From NCBI GenBank assembly GCA_021157415.1, contig JAGGWN010000072.1, positions 1-64,000 on the forward strand: a DNA stretch of 64,000 nt. Reading direction: 5' to 3'. A program made the position numbers and the translations under genes. This document shows, piece by piece, positions 53,805 through 62,089 of the stretch. How positions within the stretch are numbered: position 1 is the stretch's first letter; every line of letters begins with the position of its first letter. A model generated the notes under the pieces. It saw nothing but the letters and a program-made list of their open reading frames with translations, did no database searches and had not been told where the DNA came from. Source of the DNA: Bacteroidales bacterium (GTDB lineage Bacteria; Bacteroidota; Bacteroidia; Bacteroidales; VadinHA17).

Positions 53805-54383
53805 ATGCAAACTGAAAGACAAAAGGAAATAATCGAAGCAGCCTTGGATCTGATATATAAAAAAGGAATCCAGGGATTAACCATAAAGAATCTTTCTGAA
53901 AAAATAGGGATTACAGAACCTGCCATATATCGTCATTTTGAAAATAAAATCAGTATTCTCGTTTCCATACTTGATTTTTTTAAGAATAATACAGAACAAA
54001 TATTCGAGAATGAATTGAAAAACGATGACAATGCCATTGATAAGATCGAACATCTTTTCAGTCGCCATTTTTCCACTTTCTCAAAAATGCCATCACTGGT
54101 TTCGGTCGTTTTTTCAGAAGAGATCTTTGTCAATGAACCTGTCCTGGTTGGAAAAATTGCTGAAATCATGGATAAAAACGACAAAATTCTCACAGAAATC
54201 ATTACCAATGGTCAAAGAAAAAATGAAATACGGAATGATATTCCCGCTAAATATCTTTCAATCATTATCATGGGTTCTCTGCGTCTGTTTGTAAAAAAAT
54301 GGCAGTTTCTGAAATCTGTTAAAAATCTTCCCAGACAGGGCAAAGAGCTATTCAATTCAATAAAATTGCTGATACAAGAATAA
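53805..54383 (+). CDS. TetR/AcrR family transcriptional regulator
   Basis: A 192-residue TetR-type repressor. The N-terminal helix-turn-helix is classic: RQKEIIEAALDLIYKKGIQGLTIKNLSEKIGITEPAIYRHFENKISILVSILDFF. The remaining ~130 residues are an all-helical ligand-binding domain with no family-specific motif I can name. It has an operator-like palindrome inside its own promoter and lies directly upstream of the RND operon, which carries two similar sites. It therefore probably controls both itself and the transporter; the ligand is unknown. Confidence 0.92.
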   Translation: MQTERQKEIIEAALDLIYKKGIQGLTIKNLSEKIGITEPAIYRHFENKISILVSILDFFKNNTEQIFENELKNDDNAIDKIEHLFSRHFSTFSKMPSLVSVVFSEEIFVNEPVLVGKIAEIMDKNDKILTEIITNGQRKNEIRNDIPAKYLSIIIMGSLRLFVKKWQFLKSVKNLPRQGKELFNSIKLLIQE

Positions 54384-54450
54384 TTTACCGTGACGGATAA
54401 GATAATAAGACGATGATTTTCTAAATACAACCATAAATAGATTAAAACAG

Positions 54451-54477
54451 TCCGGATTTTATTGCCGGATTCTTTTG
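54451..54477 (+). terminator. Possible weak terminator after tetR
   Basis: TCCGG…CCGGA with a 9-base loop followed by TTCTTTT, 68 bases after the tetR stop. Short stem, so weak; it lies just before the tandem operators of the RND gene. Confidence 0.35.
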
Positions 54478-54487
54478 GGTACCTAAA

Positions 54488-54507
54488 GTTAGTGAAGATT
54501 AATTAAC
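54488..54507 (+). promoter_or_regulatory. TetR operator-like site, distal
   Basis: GTTAGTGAAGATTAATTAAC shares 16 of 20 bases with the proximal site at 54521 and has the same GTTAGT…TAAC ends. The two sites start 33 bases apart, about three helix turns, so two dimers could sit on one face. Confidence 0.6.
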
Positions 54508-54520
54508 ATATATAAAGACA

Positions 54521-54540
54521 GTTAGTAAATTATAATTAAC
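54521..54540 (+). promoter_or_regulatory. TetR operator-like site, proximal
   Basis: GTTAGTAAATTATAATTAAC shares 15 of 20 bases with the reverse complement of the tetR palindrome (GTTAGTAAATAGATACTAAC), including the first ten. It ends six bases before the RND start codon. No clear TAnnTTTG box was found nearby. Confidence 0.62.
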
Positions 54541-54546
54541 AAAAAA

Positions 54547-56880
54547 ATGGAAAAGTTTTTAAAAAAGATATTAGACAGGCCCTGGCTGGTCATTGTGTCA
54601 ATCCTGGCCATAAGTGTTTTTTTGTTTTTTCAGATGAAAGAACATTCAAGGATGGAAACCAATCTGGACAAGTACATGCCACAAAATCATCCTGCGTTCA
54701 TTTACAGTGACAGTGCAGAAGCACAGTTTAACATTAAAGATGGGATCATCATAGCACTGCAAAATAAAAAAGGGGTTTTCAATACGGCCACACTGGATAC
54801 GCTAAAACAACTTACCAGGCGTTTGCAGAAAATGCCGGAGATTGAAAAAAGTGATGTTACGTCTCTTTATACGGCCGATAATATTATCGGTACGGAAGAT
54901 GGAATGGATGTCCGGCCTTTTTTCAAGCGGGTTCCCAAATCTTCTGAAAAGCTGGCCGAGATTAAACATAATGTGGAAAAAAATGAAATGATATTTGGCC
55001 GGCTGGTCTCCAATGATGAGACAGTAACCGTGATCGTGGCCGAAATTGATGACGGTGTTTTTTCTCAGGATTTTTACAACAGGATCCTTAAAATGACAAA
55101 AGCATCTTCGACGGATGATATAAAAATTTATGTTGCAGGCCGGCCTATCGTTGAGGGAACGCTGGCATTATTAGGCCCTGCAGACATGCAACGAATGGTA
55201 CCTATCGTTATTATTGTAATTACGCTGGTATTGGTTTTCATTCTTCGCAGCATTAAAAGCACACTGATTACATTGGGTGTTGTTTTTTTCAGCACTATAT
55301 GGGTTTTTGGACTGATGGCCTGGATACGGATCCCGATTTATTCGGTATCCACGATGATACCGGTAATGCTTATTGCCATAGGGGTTGCATATGGGATACA
55401 CCTGTACAGCCATTTGCAACTGTATTTACGAAAAAACCAGGATGCATCCAAAAAAGAGGCAACCCTTGACATGATCCATTACATGTGGAAACCCGTTGCC
55501 ATGACAGCCATTACAACGGCTATCGGATTTATTTCCCTGCTCACCTCCCAGGTTTATCCGATCAAATATTTTGGGTTATTCACTGCTTTTGGTGTCATGG
55601 TCGCCCTGCTGCTGTCCCTTATTTTCATCCCGGCATCCATTATTATTTTCGGACTGCCTAAAGTGAAAATGAACAGGAAAAATACGGAAGAAGAGAAAGG
55701 GCTCTCTTTTCGTTTTGCTGCCGGAGTCATTAAAAAGAAGTGGATCTCCATCATTCTGACTACACTTGTCATTATTGTCTCCATCATCGGTATGCAGAAG
55801 ATATGGATCAATTCAAGTTTTCTTGACAAGTTTGAAAAAGACAGTGATATTGTAAAAACAGACAGGTTTATCAATGAACATTTTGGAGGTACCACAACCC
55901 TGAACCTGATTCTGGACGGGAAAAAACAAAAAGACATCTTTAAGGAACCGGCCGTTTTAAAACTGGTGGAAAAAATGCAGAGGAATACAGAAAATAAGTT
56001 ACAAGTGGTAGGAAACTCATTTTCGCTGGCTGATTATATCGACCGGATGAACAAGGTAATGAATGCCGATAAAGAAGAGTACAACCGTATTCCCGACAGC
56101 AAAAATATGATTGCCCAATATTTGTTATTATATGAAATGTCAGGTGATCCGGAAAACCTGAATAAAGTGGTTAATTACGATTATGATAAACTGAATGTCA
56201 CTTTTCAGTTGAAAAGTGATGATTCAAAGGCCATTAATTCGACAATTGCCAACATAGATTCGTATAAAAAAGATTTTGCCAAATACGGGATTACATTGAA
56301 TTATGCAGGAAGCGGTTATAAAGGGCTTGTTTTTGCCGATCTGATTCTGGAAGGTCAGATCAGAAGTCTGATTATGTCATTAATCATTGTGATCCTTTTA
56401 CTTTCCCTGATGTTCAAAAACATCTGGATAGGACTGTTCGGTTCTGTACCCATTATTGTAACAGCGTTGATCAGTTTCGGGGTAATGGGTTTTTTAGGAA
56501 TCCCATTAAACACCACCACGGCTTTATTATCCAGTATAGCTGTAGGTATCGGCATTGATTACGCCGTACATTTTATTGATCAATACCGTCATAATGCACA
56601 AAACACAGGGGACAAAATGCTTACGGCTCAGCTGACCATGGCTCATTCGGGAAGAGCCATTATTTTCAATGCGATTGCCGTGATCGCAGGATTCCTGGTA
56701 CTTATATTTTCCGTTTTTCCCCCCAACCGTGAGCTTGGCGCCCTGGTGTCGCTCAATATGTTTACGAGTTTCCTGGGTACATTGACTATCCTGCTGGTGC
56801 TGCTGTATGAAAGCAACCTGTATTTCAAAAAAAAAAAAGAAAAAATAGACCATCAAATAAATCAATCTACAAACCATTAA
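54547..56880 (+). CDS. RND/MMPL family transporter
   Basis: A 777-residue inner-membrane transporter of the MMPL/HpnN-like type. Two halves each have one leading TM, an extracytoplasmic domain and a sterol-sensing-like helix bundle: QRMVPIVIIVITLVLVFILRSIKSTLITLGVVFF…GVAYGIHLYSHLQ and SLIMSLIIVILLLSLMF…GIGIDYAVHFIDQYRH. The second keeps the GxxxDY acidic residue expected for proton coupling; the first has GVAYG instead, so it is asymmetric. With the LolA-like protein and barrel downstream it likely moves lipids or hydrophobic molecules across the envelope. No periplasmic adaptor or TolC-type gene is nearby. Confidence 0.88.
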   Translation: MEKFLKKILDRPWLVIVSILAISVFLFFQMKEHSRMETNLDKYMPQNHPAFIYSDSAEAQFNIKDGIIIALQNKKGVFNTATLDTLKQLTRRLQKMPEIEKSDVTSLYTADNIIGTEDGMDVRPFFKRVPKSSEKLAEIKHNVEKNEMIFGRLVSNDETVTVIVAEIDDGVFSQDFYNRILKMTKASSTDDIKIYVAGRPIVEGTLALLGPADMQRMVPIVIIVITLVLVFILRSIKSTLITLGVVFFSTIWVFGLMAWIRIPIYSVSTMIPVMLIAIGVAYGIHLYSHLQLYLRKNQDASKKEATLDMIHYMWKPVAMTAITTAIGFISLLTSQVYPIKYFGLFTAFGVMVALLLSLIFIPASIIIFGLPKVKMNRKNTEEEKGLSFRFAAGVIKKKWISIILTTLVIIVSIIGMQKIWINSSFLDKFEKDSDIVKTDRFINEHFGGTTTLNLILDGKKQKDIFKEPAVLKLVEKMQRNTENKLQVVGNSFSLADYIDRMNKVMNADKEEYNRIPDSKNMIAQYLLLYEMSGDPENLNKVVNYDYDKLNVTFQLKSDDSKAINSTIANIDSYKKDFAKYGITLNYAGSGYKGLVFADLILEGQIRSLIMSLIIVILLLSLMFKNIWIGLFGSVPIIVTALISFGVMGFLGIPLNTTTALLSSIAVGIGIDYAVHFIDQYRHNAQNTGDKMLTAQLTMAHSGRAIIFNAIAVIAGFLVLIFSVFPPNRELGALVSLNMFTSFLGTLTILLVLLYESNLYFKKKKEKIDHQINQSTNH

Positions 56881-56891
56881 ATTAAAAGAAA

Positions 56892-57671
56892 ATGAAAACA
56901 TTAATATTGAAGACATCCATTATTGCAATGTTCTTTGCAATAAATTTTGGTGCCCAGGCACAATTAACGGGGAGACAAATCATTGAAAAAGTGTACAACC
57001 GGCCTACCGGGAAGGATCAGACCTCGGAACTTACCATGACTCTGATCAATAAAAACGGAAGTGAAAGAATAAGGCAGCTCAAGCAGTTTATCAAAGATAA
57101 CGGAAAGATCAAGAAAAAGATCATGTTTTTCATATCTCCTGCAGATGTGAGAAACACTTCTTTCATGAACTGGAGTTATGATAACAGCAGCAAACCGGAT
57201 GATCAGTGGATCTACCTGCCGGCACTGAAAAAGATCAAAAGAATTTCGAGTGAGAGTAAAAGTGACTACTTCATGGGGTCCGACTTTACCTATGATGATC
57301 TCGGCGACCGTAAGGTGGATGACGACACCCACAAACTACTCCGAGAAGAGAGTATTAACGGAGTTGATTACTACGTCGTTCAGAGCATTCCGAAAGATCC
57401 TGACTATATGTACAGTAAAACCATTACCTGGATACGCAAAGACAATTTCATGGGACTGAAAAAAGAATTCTATGATGAAGATGGTGCATTACTTAAGATG
57501 CTTCATGTGGTAAAATTTGAAAAAGTATCCGGCATCCTGATCATTACCCATTCGGAAATGGAAAATGTACAAAAAAAACATAAAACCATTATGCAATTGA
57601 AAAACGTAAAAATCAATACGGGTATTTCTGATTCATTTTTCACTGAAAGGATGATGATGAGAGGTATTTAG
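56892..57671 (+). CDS. LolA-like outer-membrane lipoprotein-sorting protein (DUF1329-like)
   Basis: A 259-residue periplasmic protein with a signal peptide (LKTSIIAMFFAINFGAQAQ). The mature chain (TGRQIIEKVYNRPTGKDQTSELTMTLINKNGSERIRQLKQF, DQWIYLPALKKIKRISSESKSDYFMGSDFTYDDLGDR, YVVQSIPKDPDYMYSKTITWIRKDNFMGLKKEFYDEDG) fits the LolA-like outer-membrane sorting family that accompanies MMPL transporters. It probably carries lipid or hydrophobic cargo from the transporter. The 11-base gap from the RND gene indicates one operon. Confidence 0.85.
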   Translation: MKTLILKTSIIAMFFAINFGAQAQLTGRQIIEKVYNRPTGKDQTSELTMTLINKNGSERIRQLKQFIKDNGKIKKKIMFFISPADVRNTSFMNWSYDNSSKPDDQWIYLPALKKIKRISSESKSDYFMGSDFTYDDLGDRKVDDDTHKLLREESINGVDYYVVQSIPKDPDYMYSKTITWIRKDNFMGLKKEFYDEDGALLKMLHVVKFEKVSGILIITHSEMENVQKKHKTIMQLKNVKINTGISDSFFTERMMMRGI

Positions 57672-57693
57672 TGTGATATACAAAGCTAAAAAA

Positions 57694-58944
57694 ATGAAAA
57701 ACAAAGTAATTATTTTTTTATTACTGGTCACCTCGGCAAGCCTGTCTTTTGGTCAGCTTGTTGACATAACCGGTTTTGCCAGAACCTACGAAGGAGTTAA
57801 GGTTAAAGACGGGGATTTTGCCATCATCCAGCAGACCCTGAACCTGAATTTTGAGAAACGGGGAGAGAAAGTCGCATTCAAAGCCAATCCAATGCTGTAT
57901 TTCTACAATGCCGACAGTCTGAATTTCACAATGCGTGAGATATATACCGATATGTATTTTAAACATTTTGACGTACGTTTGGGCAAGCAGCAGATTGTCT
58001 GGGGGAAAGCCGATGGAGTGTTTATCACCGATATCGTCTCCCCGCTCAATCTTACAGAATTTCTTTTACCGGACTTTGATGAGATCAGGACAGGGGTGAT
58101 CGCTGCCAAGATTGATTACTACACTGGAAACAGCACCATTGAAGGGATATGGATCCCTCAGTTTACACCTACGACCAGGCCTCAACCGGGATCCATATGG
58201 TATATCCAACCTGATTTTCCGGCCCCACCCACTTTCGACTGGAGTAAAAGCAAGGTGAAAGCGTCATTGAAAAACAGCGAAGCATTTCTGAAATACTCCT
58301 TCATGGGGTCAAACATTGACTTTGATCTGATGGGCGGATATACATGGGATGCCAACCCGACAATGCATGCGCAGAAAAAAATGGAAATGGACACTGCAAC
58401 CATGCCTCCCACTCCGGTGTTAACAGGATTACTGATCACCCCGGAACATCACCGGTTATATGTTACCGGTGGATCTTTCAGTACGGAGATAGGAGGTTTT
58501 ATCTTACGCGGAGAAGCTGCCTATTATGATGGAAAGTATTTTCAAACCATGGATCCAAAGGCCGAGGATGCTCTTATTCAGAAGGATTACATAAACTATG
58601 TCGTCGGACTGGATTACAGCATAGGAGGTGTAAAGGTGAGTGGCCAGTTCATCCAGAAGCTAATCCTCGACTATAACGATTATATCACCGAGGATAAATC
58701 CCAGAATATGGCTACCTTCCTGGCACATTACGATATGCTCAGGGAAACGTTACATCTTGAGCTGTTTTCATATATCGGATTGACCAACGGGGATGCACTT
58801 ATCCGGCCAAAAATCACTTATGATTTCGACGACAGCTTTAATATTTTATTGGGGAGCAACATTTTTGTAGGAGACCGGGACGGCTGGTTCGGTCAATATA
58901 AGGACAATACCATGGCTTATGTTAAGGTCAAATATAATTTTTAG
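57694..58944 (+). CDS. Porin-like outer-membrane protein (DUF1302-like)
   Basis: A 416-residue exported protein (signal peptide KNKVIIFLLLVTSASLSFGQ) with a barrel-like strand pattern. The segment VRLGKQQIVWGKADGVFITDIVSPLNLTEFLLPDFDEIRTGV is typical of DUF1302-type outer-membrane proteins, which in Proteobacteria accompany DUF1329 and MMPL proteins. The start is the ATG at 57694; the track begins at a GTG seven codons earlier. A strong terminator follows. It would complete an inner-membrane, periplasm, outer-membrane path. Confidence 0.75.
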   Translation: MKNKVIIFLLLVTSASLSFGQLVDITGFARTYEGVKVKDGDFAIIQQTLNLNFEKRGEKVAFKANPMLYFYNADSLNFTMREIYTDMYFKHFDVRLGKQQIVWGKADGVFITDIVSPLNLTEFLLPDFDEIRTGVIAAKIDYYTGNSTIEGIWIPQFTPTTRPQPGSIWYIQPDFPAPPTFDWSKSKVKASLKNSEAFLKYSFMGSNIDFDLMGGYTWDANPTMHAQKKMEMDTATMPPTPVLTGLLITPEHHRLYVTGGSFSTEIGGFILRGEAAYYDGKYFQTMDPKAEDALIQKDYINYVVGLDYSIGGVKVSGQFIQKLILDYNDYITEDKSQNMATFLAHYDMLRETLHLELFSYIGLTNGDALIRPKITYDFDDSFNILLGSNIFVGDRDGWFGQYKDNTMAYVKVKYNF

Positions 58945-58973
58945 AAACATTGGTGTGTTTGGTTTGAAAAGGG

Positions 58974-59013
58974 ATAGCAGAGATGTCATGTATGGTGTCT
59001 CTGCTATTTTATT
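58974..59013 (+). terminator. Terminator of the RND operon
   Basis: ATAGCAGAGA pairs perfectly with TCTCTGCTAT (10 bp, 14-base loop) and TTTTATT follows. It sits in the 67-base convergent gap and its T-rich tail overlaps the end of the DUF4252 gene on the other strand. Confidence 0.8.
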
Positions 59014-59569
59014 ATTCTTCTTTTTTGAAATTAAAATCGTCCTGATTGATCTTATAAACAATCTTTCCCAGGGTTTTCATGTCGATATCCCCCACCAGGC
59101 TCAGGCCGAGGAATTCGTCTTTTGAGGTAATCATGATCATGGCCTCGTCCGTTTTGTCTCCTTCCTCATGTACCTTCACCACAATCTTCTCTCCACCCTG
59201 ATTTATCATCATCAGGTCTTCGAAGTTTTCCTTCTCCAGGGCTTTGGTAAAACGGGCAACTACTTCCGGCAATTTCTTCTCTTTTGTTTCCGCCGCATTG
59301 ATAATAATTACCTTGATGGTCTCCATCCCTGACAAAAAGTTCTTTACATCCTGATCATCCTGTCCTTTCATCACCATACTGACCAGGCCGGTAGGAATAC
59401 GGAAGGTATATACACCGGGCAAGCCTTCATAATCGCGCATCACATGGTCAGCCACCGGATCCGGTCCGGAGGAGCAGGAGGAAAACAAAATGAAGGACAC
59501 TGTTGAGATAAACAATGCTATCCTGACCGGGAAACTTGTTTTCTTTTTCTGTGTTATCATTTTTTTCAT
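59012..59569 (-). CDS. DUF4252 lipoprotein
   Basis: A 185-residue predicted lipoprotein (ALFISTVSFILFSSCSSG, lipobox Cys). The rest (GPDPVADHVMRDYEGLPGVYTFRIPTGLVSMVMKGQDDQDVKNFLSGMETIKVIIINA … IVKVHEEGDKTDEAMIMITSKDEFLGLSLVGDIDMKTLGKIV) follows the DUF4252 fold shared with the two other genes in this locus. Function unknown; DUF4252 genes are widespread in Bacteroidota next to ECF sigma operons. It is last in the unit, and a G-rich run sits about 10 bases upstream of its start. Confidence 0.8.
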   Translation of the reverse strand: MKKMITQKKKTSFPVRIALFISTVSFILFSSCSSGPDPVADHVMRDYEGLPGVYTFRIPTGLVSMVMKGQDDQDVKNFLSGMETIKVIIINAAETKEKKLPEVVARFTKALEKENFEDLMMINQGGEKIVVKVHEEGDKTDEAMIMITSKDEFLGLSLVGDIDMKTLGKIVYKINQDDFNFKKEE

Positions 59570-59579
59570 GAATATAATG

Positions 59580-59601
59580 CCCCCTCCCCAACCCTCCCCC
59601 G
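59580..59601 (-). promoter_or_regulatory. G-quadruplex-type G-run cluster before the DUF4252 lipoprotein start
   Basis: On the transcribed (minus) strand: five G, A, three G, TT, four G, A, six G. Four runs with loops of 1-2 bases fit the quadruplex pattern, ending about 10 bases upstream of the start, where the ribosome would load. An adjacent CCCTTTCCC could instead pair with it as a hairpin. Confidence 0.5.
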
Positions 59602-59638
59602 GGAAAGGGAAAGGAGAAGCTGAAAGGGAGAAATATTA

Positions 59639-60175
59639 TTACTTCTTTTCTTTTTGTTTCGAGTCATTAAGTTTTTGCAGTTCCTCCATCCCGCTTACAT
59701 TGATAGCTTTGGAGAGCTGGGCAATCTCCTTCATATCGATAATACCGCGAATGTCTATCACGGCATTGTCGTCCTTCCCTCCTACCACCAACAGCAGTTC
59801 TATAACCTTCCCGTCTTTCTCTTTCATCAGAAACTTCACTTTCTGATCCTTTTGCTGTACGACCATCAGCTCTTCATATTCCTTCACAGGAAGACTTTTC
59901 ATGATCTCGTCATAAAAATTCACTTTTTCCTGTGACGGGGCATTGTCGTCCGTAGCCAGAATGCGAATACTTTTAAGATTGTTCATCATCTTATTAAATT
60001 CAGGGTCATCCAATTGTGCCTCGGAAAACATACTGAACATCTTGCTGGTAATATACACCGTAGTATAGCCGTCTTTCCCGCCATATTTGTCAAACAGTTG
60101 GTCCACGGCATCCTTTTGTGCGAAAACGGGAACAGCCATCGATGTCAGCAATACTGCAAAAATCCATTTTTTCAT
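59639..60175 (-). CDS. DUF4252 exported protein
   Basis: A 178-residue exported protein with signal peptide KKWIFAVLLTSMAVPVFA and mature start QKDAVDQLFDKYGGKDGYTTVYITSKMFSMFS. Later DEIMKSLPVKEYEELMVVQQKDQKVKFLMKE and LLLVVGGKDDNAVIDIRGII match the DUF4252 protein at 61456 closely, for example SEVVRDLPVKGYEELMVIQ and LLLVAGGKDDNALIIIRG. Tandem paralogues flank the sigma and anti-sigma genes. I start at MKKWIF; two codons more (MK) are possible. Confidence 0.85.
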   Translation of the reverse strand: MKKWIFAVLLTSMAVPVFAQKDAVDQLFDKYGGKDGYTTVYITSKMFSMFSEAQLDDPEFNKMMNNLKSIRILATDDNAPSQEKVNFYDEIMKSLPVKEYEELMVVQQKDQKVKFLMKEKDGKVIELLLVVGGKDDNAVIDIRGIIDMKEIAQLSKAINVSGMEELQKLNDSKQKEKK

Positions 60176-60191
60176 TTTCATAGCGGTAAAT

Positions 60192-60830
60192 TTATTTATT
60201 TGTATTATTATTTGTATTATTATTATTTTTCAAATATTTGTTTATTATTTTTTGGGTATGTGATAAGGTTTTAAGTTGTCTCATCATCCCGACTCCGGCA
60301 GACAGGTGATTCAGATATTTCAGCTCGTTTACAGGTTTGGCTGCTTGTTGTATCCGGCTCATCTCCCTGGCCGGTGTATTTATTTCATCCAGCCGTGTCA
60401 GTTGGCCGGCACCTTTATTAAACTGTTGTGATACATACAAAAGAATACGTTGGGTTTCCTGATAAGCCAGTTGAGGATCGGAAAAGGTGTCCTTTGGAAC
60501 TTGCCTCATCCAGGCAAAATATACCCCCACCAGTATGAGCAAAGAGGCTGCCACAGAGAGACTCCAGGCCAGGACAGGTTTGATGTGCAGACGGCGCACC
60601 CTGGTTTCCGGCACATGGACATCTATCAGCTTTTCCAGACTGGCAGAGAGCAAAGAGGAGGCTTTTCCATTCCGGGCATTGGCCATCGCCAAAAAATATT
60701 CCCGATCTGCTGCCAAAGGTTCCGGCACCTTGCCGCTCAGAAAATAGTCGCGCAGTTTCTTTTCTTCCTCCAGTGTAGTCCCGCCGTTATAGAATTTCTC
60801 TAACAGCTTTTGTATCTGTTCCTGTTTCAT
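60192..60830 (-). CDS. Membrane-anchored anti-sigma-factor-like protein
   Basis: A 212-residue protein with an N-terminal soluble segment (MKQEQIQKLLEKFYNGGTTLEEEKKLRDYFLSG) often seen in Bacteroidota proteins encoded after ECF sigma genes, one TM (VLAWSLSVAASLLILVGVYFAWM, ~85-107) and a periplasmic remainder. It overlaps the sigma gene by 44 bases, so coupled translation and an anti-sigma role are likely. The C-terminus is Asn/Thr-rich (KNNNNTNNNTNK) from a triplet microsatellite. Confidence 0.7.
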   Translation of the reverse strand: MKQEQIQKLLEKFYNGGTTLEEEKKLRDYFLSGKVPEPLAADREYFLAMANARNGKASSLLSASLEKLIDVHVPETRVRRLHIKPVLAWSLSVAASLLILVGVYFAWMRQVPKDTFSDPQLAYQETQRILLYVSQQFNKGAGQLTRLDEINTPAREMSRIQQAAKPVNELKYLNHLSAGVGMMRQLKTLSHTQKIINKYLKNNNNTNNNTNK

Positions 60831-61329
60831 TGCTTATTGTTTTAATATAGGCCTCTCTCACACTCTTCCGAGCCCTGGACAACACGACCCGGACATTGTT
60901 CACCGTCATATTCACTGTTTCCGCTATTTCCTCAAAACCGAGTCCTTCCACATCGCGCATATGCAGGATGGCACGCTGGGTTTCGGGCAGTTGATGTACG
61001 ATCTGCATGACATTTTTCACTTTTTCTTTCCGGTCAAGCTGCACATCCGGGGGATCTTCTGGCTGTTGCTTCTCCAGGATCCCCGGTTCCTCCATAGATA
61101 CGGTATGCCGGGCCTTGATCTTATCGAGACAGAGGTTCCGCGTGACCGTAAAGGCCAATGCCTCCTTGCTGCGATATGTATCCACTTTTTCTCCCATCTT
61201 TAACAGCTTCAAAAACACTTCCTGCACTATGTCTTCCGCCTCTTCATGATCGCGGCTGAACCGCAGGGCAAAACGATACAGTTTATCGCTCATCGGCAAG
61301 AAAGTCTCCTTAAATTCCCGTGCATCCAT
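60787..61329 (-). CDS. ECF RNA polymerase sigma factor
   Basis: A 180-residue ECF-type sigma-70 factor. Region 2 is MDAREFKETFLPMSDKLYRFALRFSRDHEEAEDIVQEVFLKLL, and region 4 is LPETQRAILHMRDVEGLGFEEIAETVNMTVNNVRVVLSRARKSVREAY. I start at MDAREF; a 20-residue extension to 61389 is possible. The 44-base overlap with the next gene and DUF4252 genes on both sides form the usual Bacteroidota envelope-type sigma operon; the target genes are unknown. Confidence 0.9.
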   Translation of the reverse strand: MDAREFKETFLPMSDKLYRFALRFSRDHEEAEDIVQEVFLKLLKMGEKVDTYRSKEALAFTVTRNLCLDKIKARHTVSMEEPGILEKQQPEDPPDVQLDRKEKVKNVMQIVHQLPETQRAILHMRDVEGLGFEEIAETVNMTVNNVRVVLSRARKSVREAYIKTISNETGTDTKAVREIL

Positions 61330-61455
61330 ATTGTCCGGTTCTGTTTGCCCTGTTCTATACTGAAAGTTAAAGATACTGTTTTTATGCATAAGGAAATCCC
61401 GGAAATTCCGAAAGTTTATCCGGCCTTCCCCGGGACTTGCCCTGCACGGTGGTTG

Positions 61456-61995
61456 TTACTTTCCTGCTTCCAGTTCCTCCAGAACCTCCAGATATTCCAG
61501 TCCGGCTCCATGCACATTCATTCCTCTGGATATGGATACCAGGCTGTTAGGTTTAAGTTTGCCCCGGATAATGATCAGGGCATTGTCATCTTTTCCGCCG
61601 GCCACCAGTAACAGCTCCCTGATATAACCGGCTTCCATACGCGCCAGAATCTTCACTTTTTCATTTTTTTCCTGTATTACCATCAGCTCTTCATAGCCTT
61701 TGACCGGCAGGTCACGCACCACCTCACTGTAAAAATCCACCCTTGTATTACCGACCTGATCGTCATCCCTTGCCAGGATTTTAATTGACTCCAGTCCGCT
61801 GATCAGTTCGGCGGTTTCCTTATCCTCCGGGTCTAGCTGAGACACCAGGTTGAACATTCCTTTGGTAATATGCACAGTGGTAAATCCGTCTTTCCCGGCG
61901 TATTTCGCAAACACACGGTCAGCCGCACTTTCCTGGGCCTGTAATAAAAACGGCATCAGCAATCCTGCCAGCAATAAAAAACCTGTCTTTTTCAT
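61456..61995 (-). CDS. DUF4252 exported protein
   Basis: A 179-residue exported DUF4252 protein (signal KKTGFLLLAGLLMPFLLQAQ; mature ESAADRVFAKYAGKDGFTTVHITKGMFNLVSQL). It shares the family pattern with the gene at 59639, especially YAGKDGFTTVHITKGMF versus YGGKDGYTTVYITSKMF. It is first in the order DUF4252, sigma, anti-sigma, DUF4252, DUF4252, with 126 bases to the sigma gene. No catalytic residues are apparent. Confidence 0.85.
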   Translation of the reverse strand: MKKTGFLLLAGLLMPFLLQAQESAADRVFAKYAGKDGFTTVHITKGMFNLVSQLDPEDKETAELISGLESIKILARDDDQVGNTRVDFYSEVVRDLPVKGYEELMVIQEKNEKVKILARMEAGYIRELLLVAGGKDDNALIIIRGKLKPNSLVSISRGMNVHGAGLEYLEVLEELEAGK

Positions 61996-62089
61996 GATCG
62001 TCTTTTTTTAGTTAAATAATTGGTTCGTTGTTCAAAGGGATGACGACCAAAAGAGAAATTCATTACAGGATCAGCGTAAAAAACAGTAC

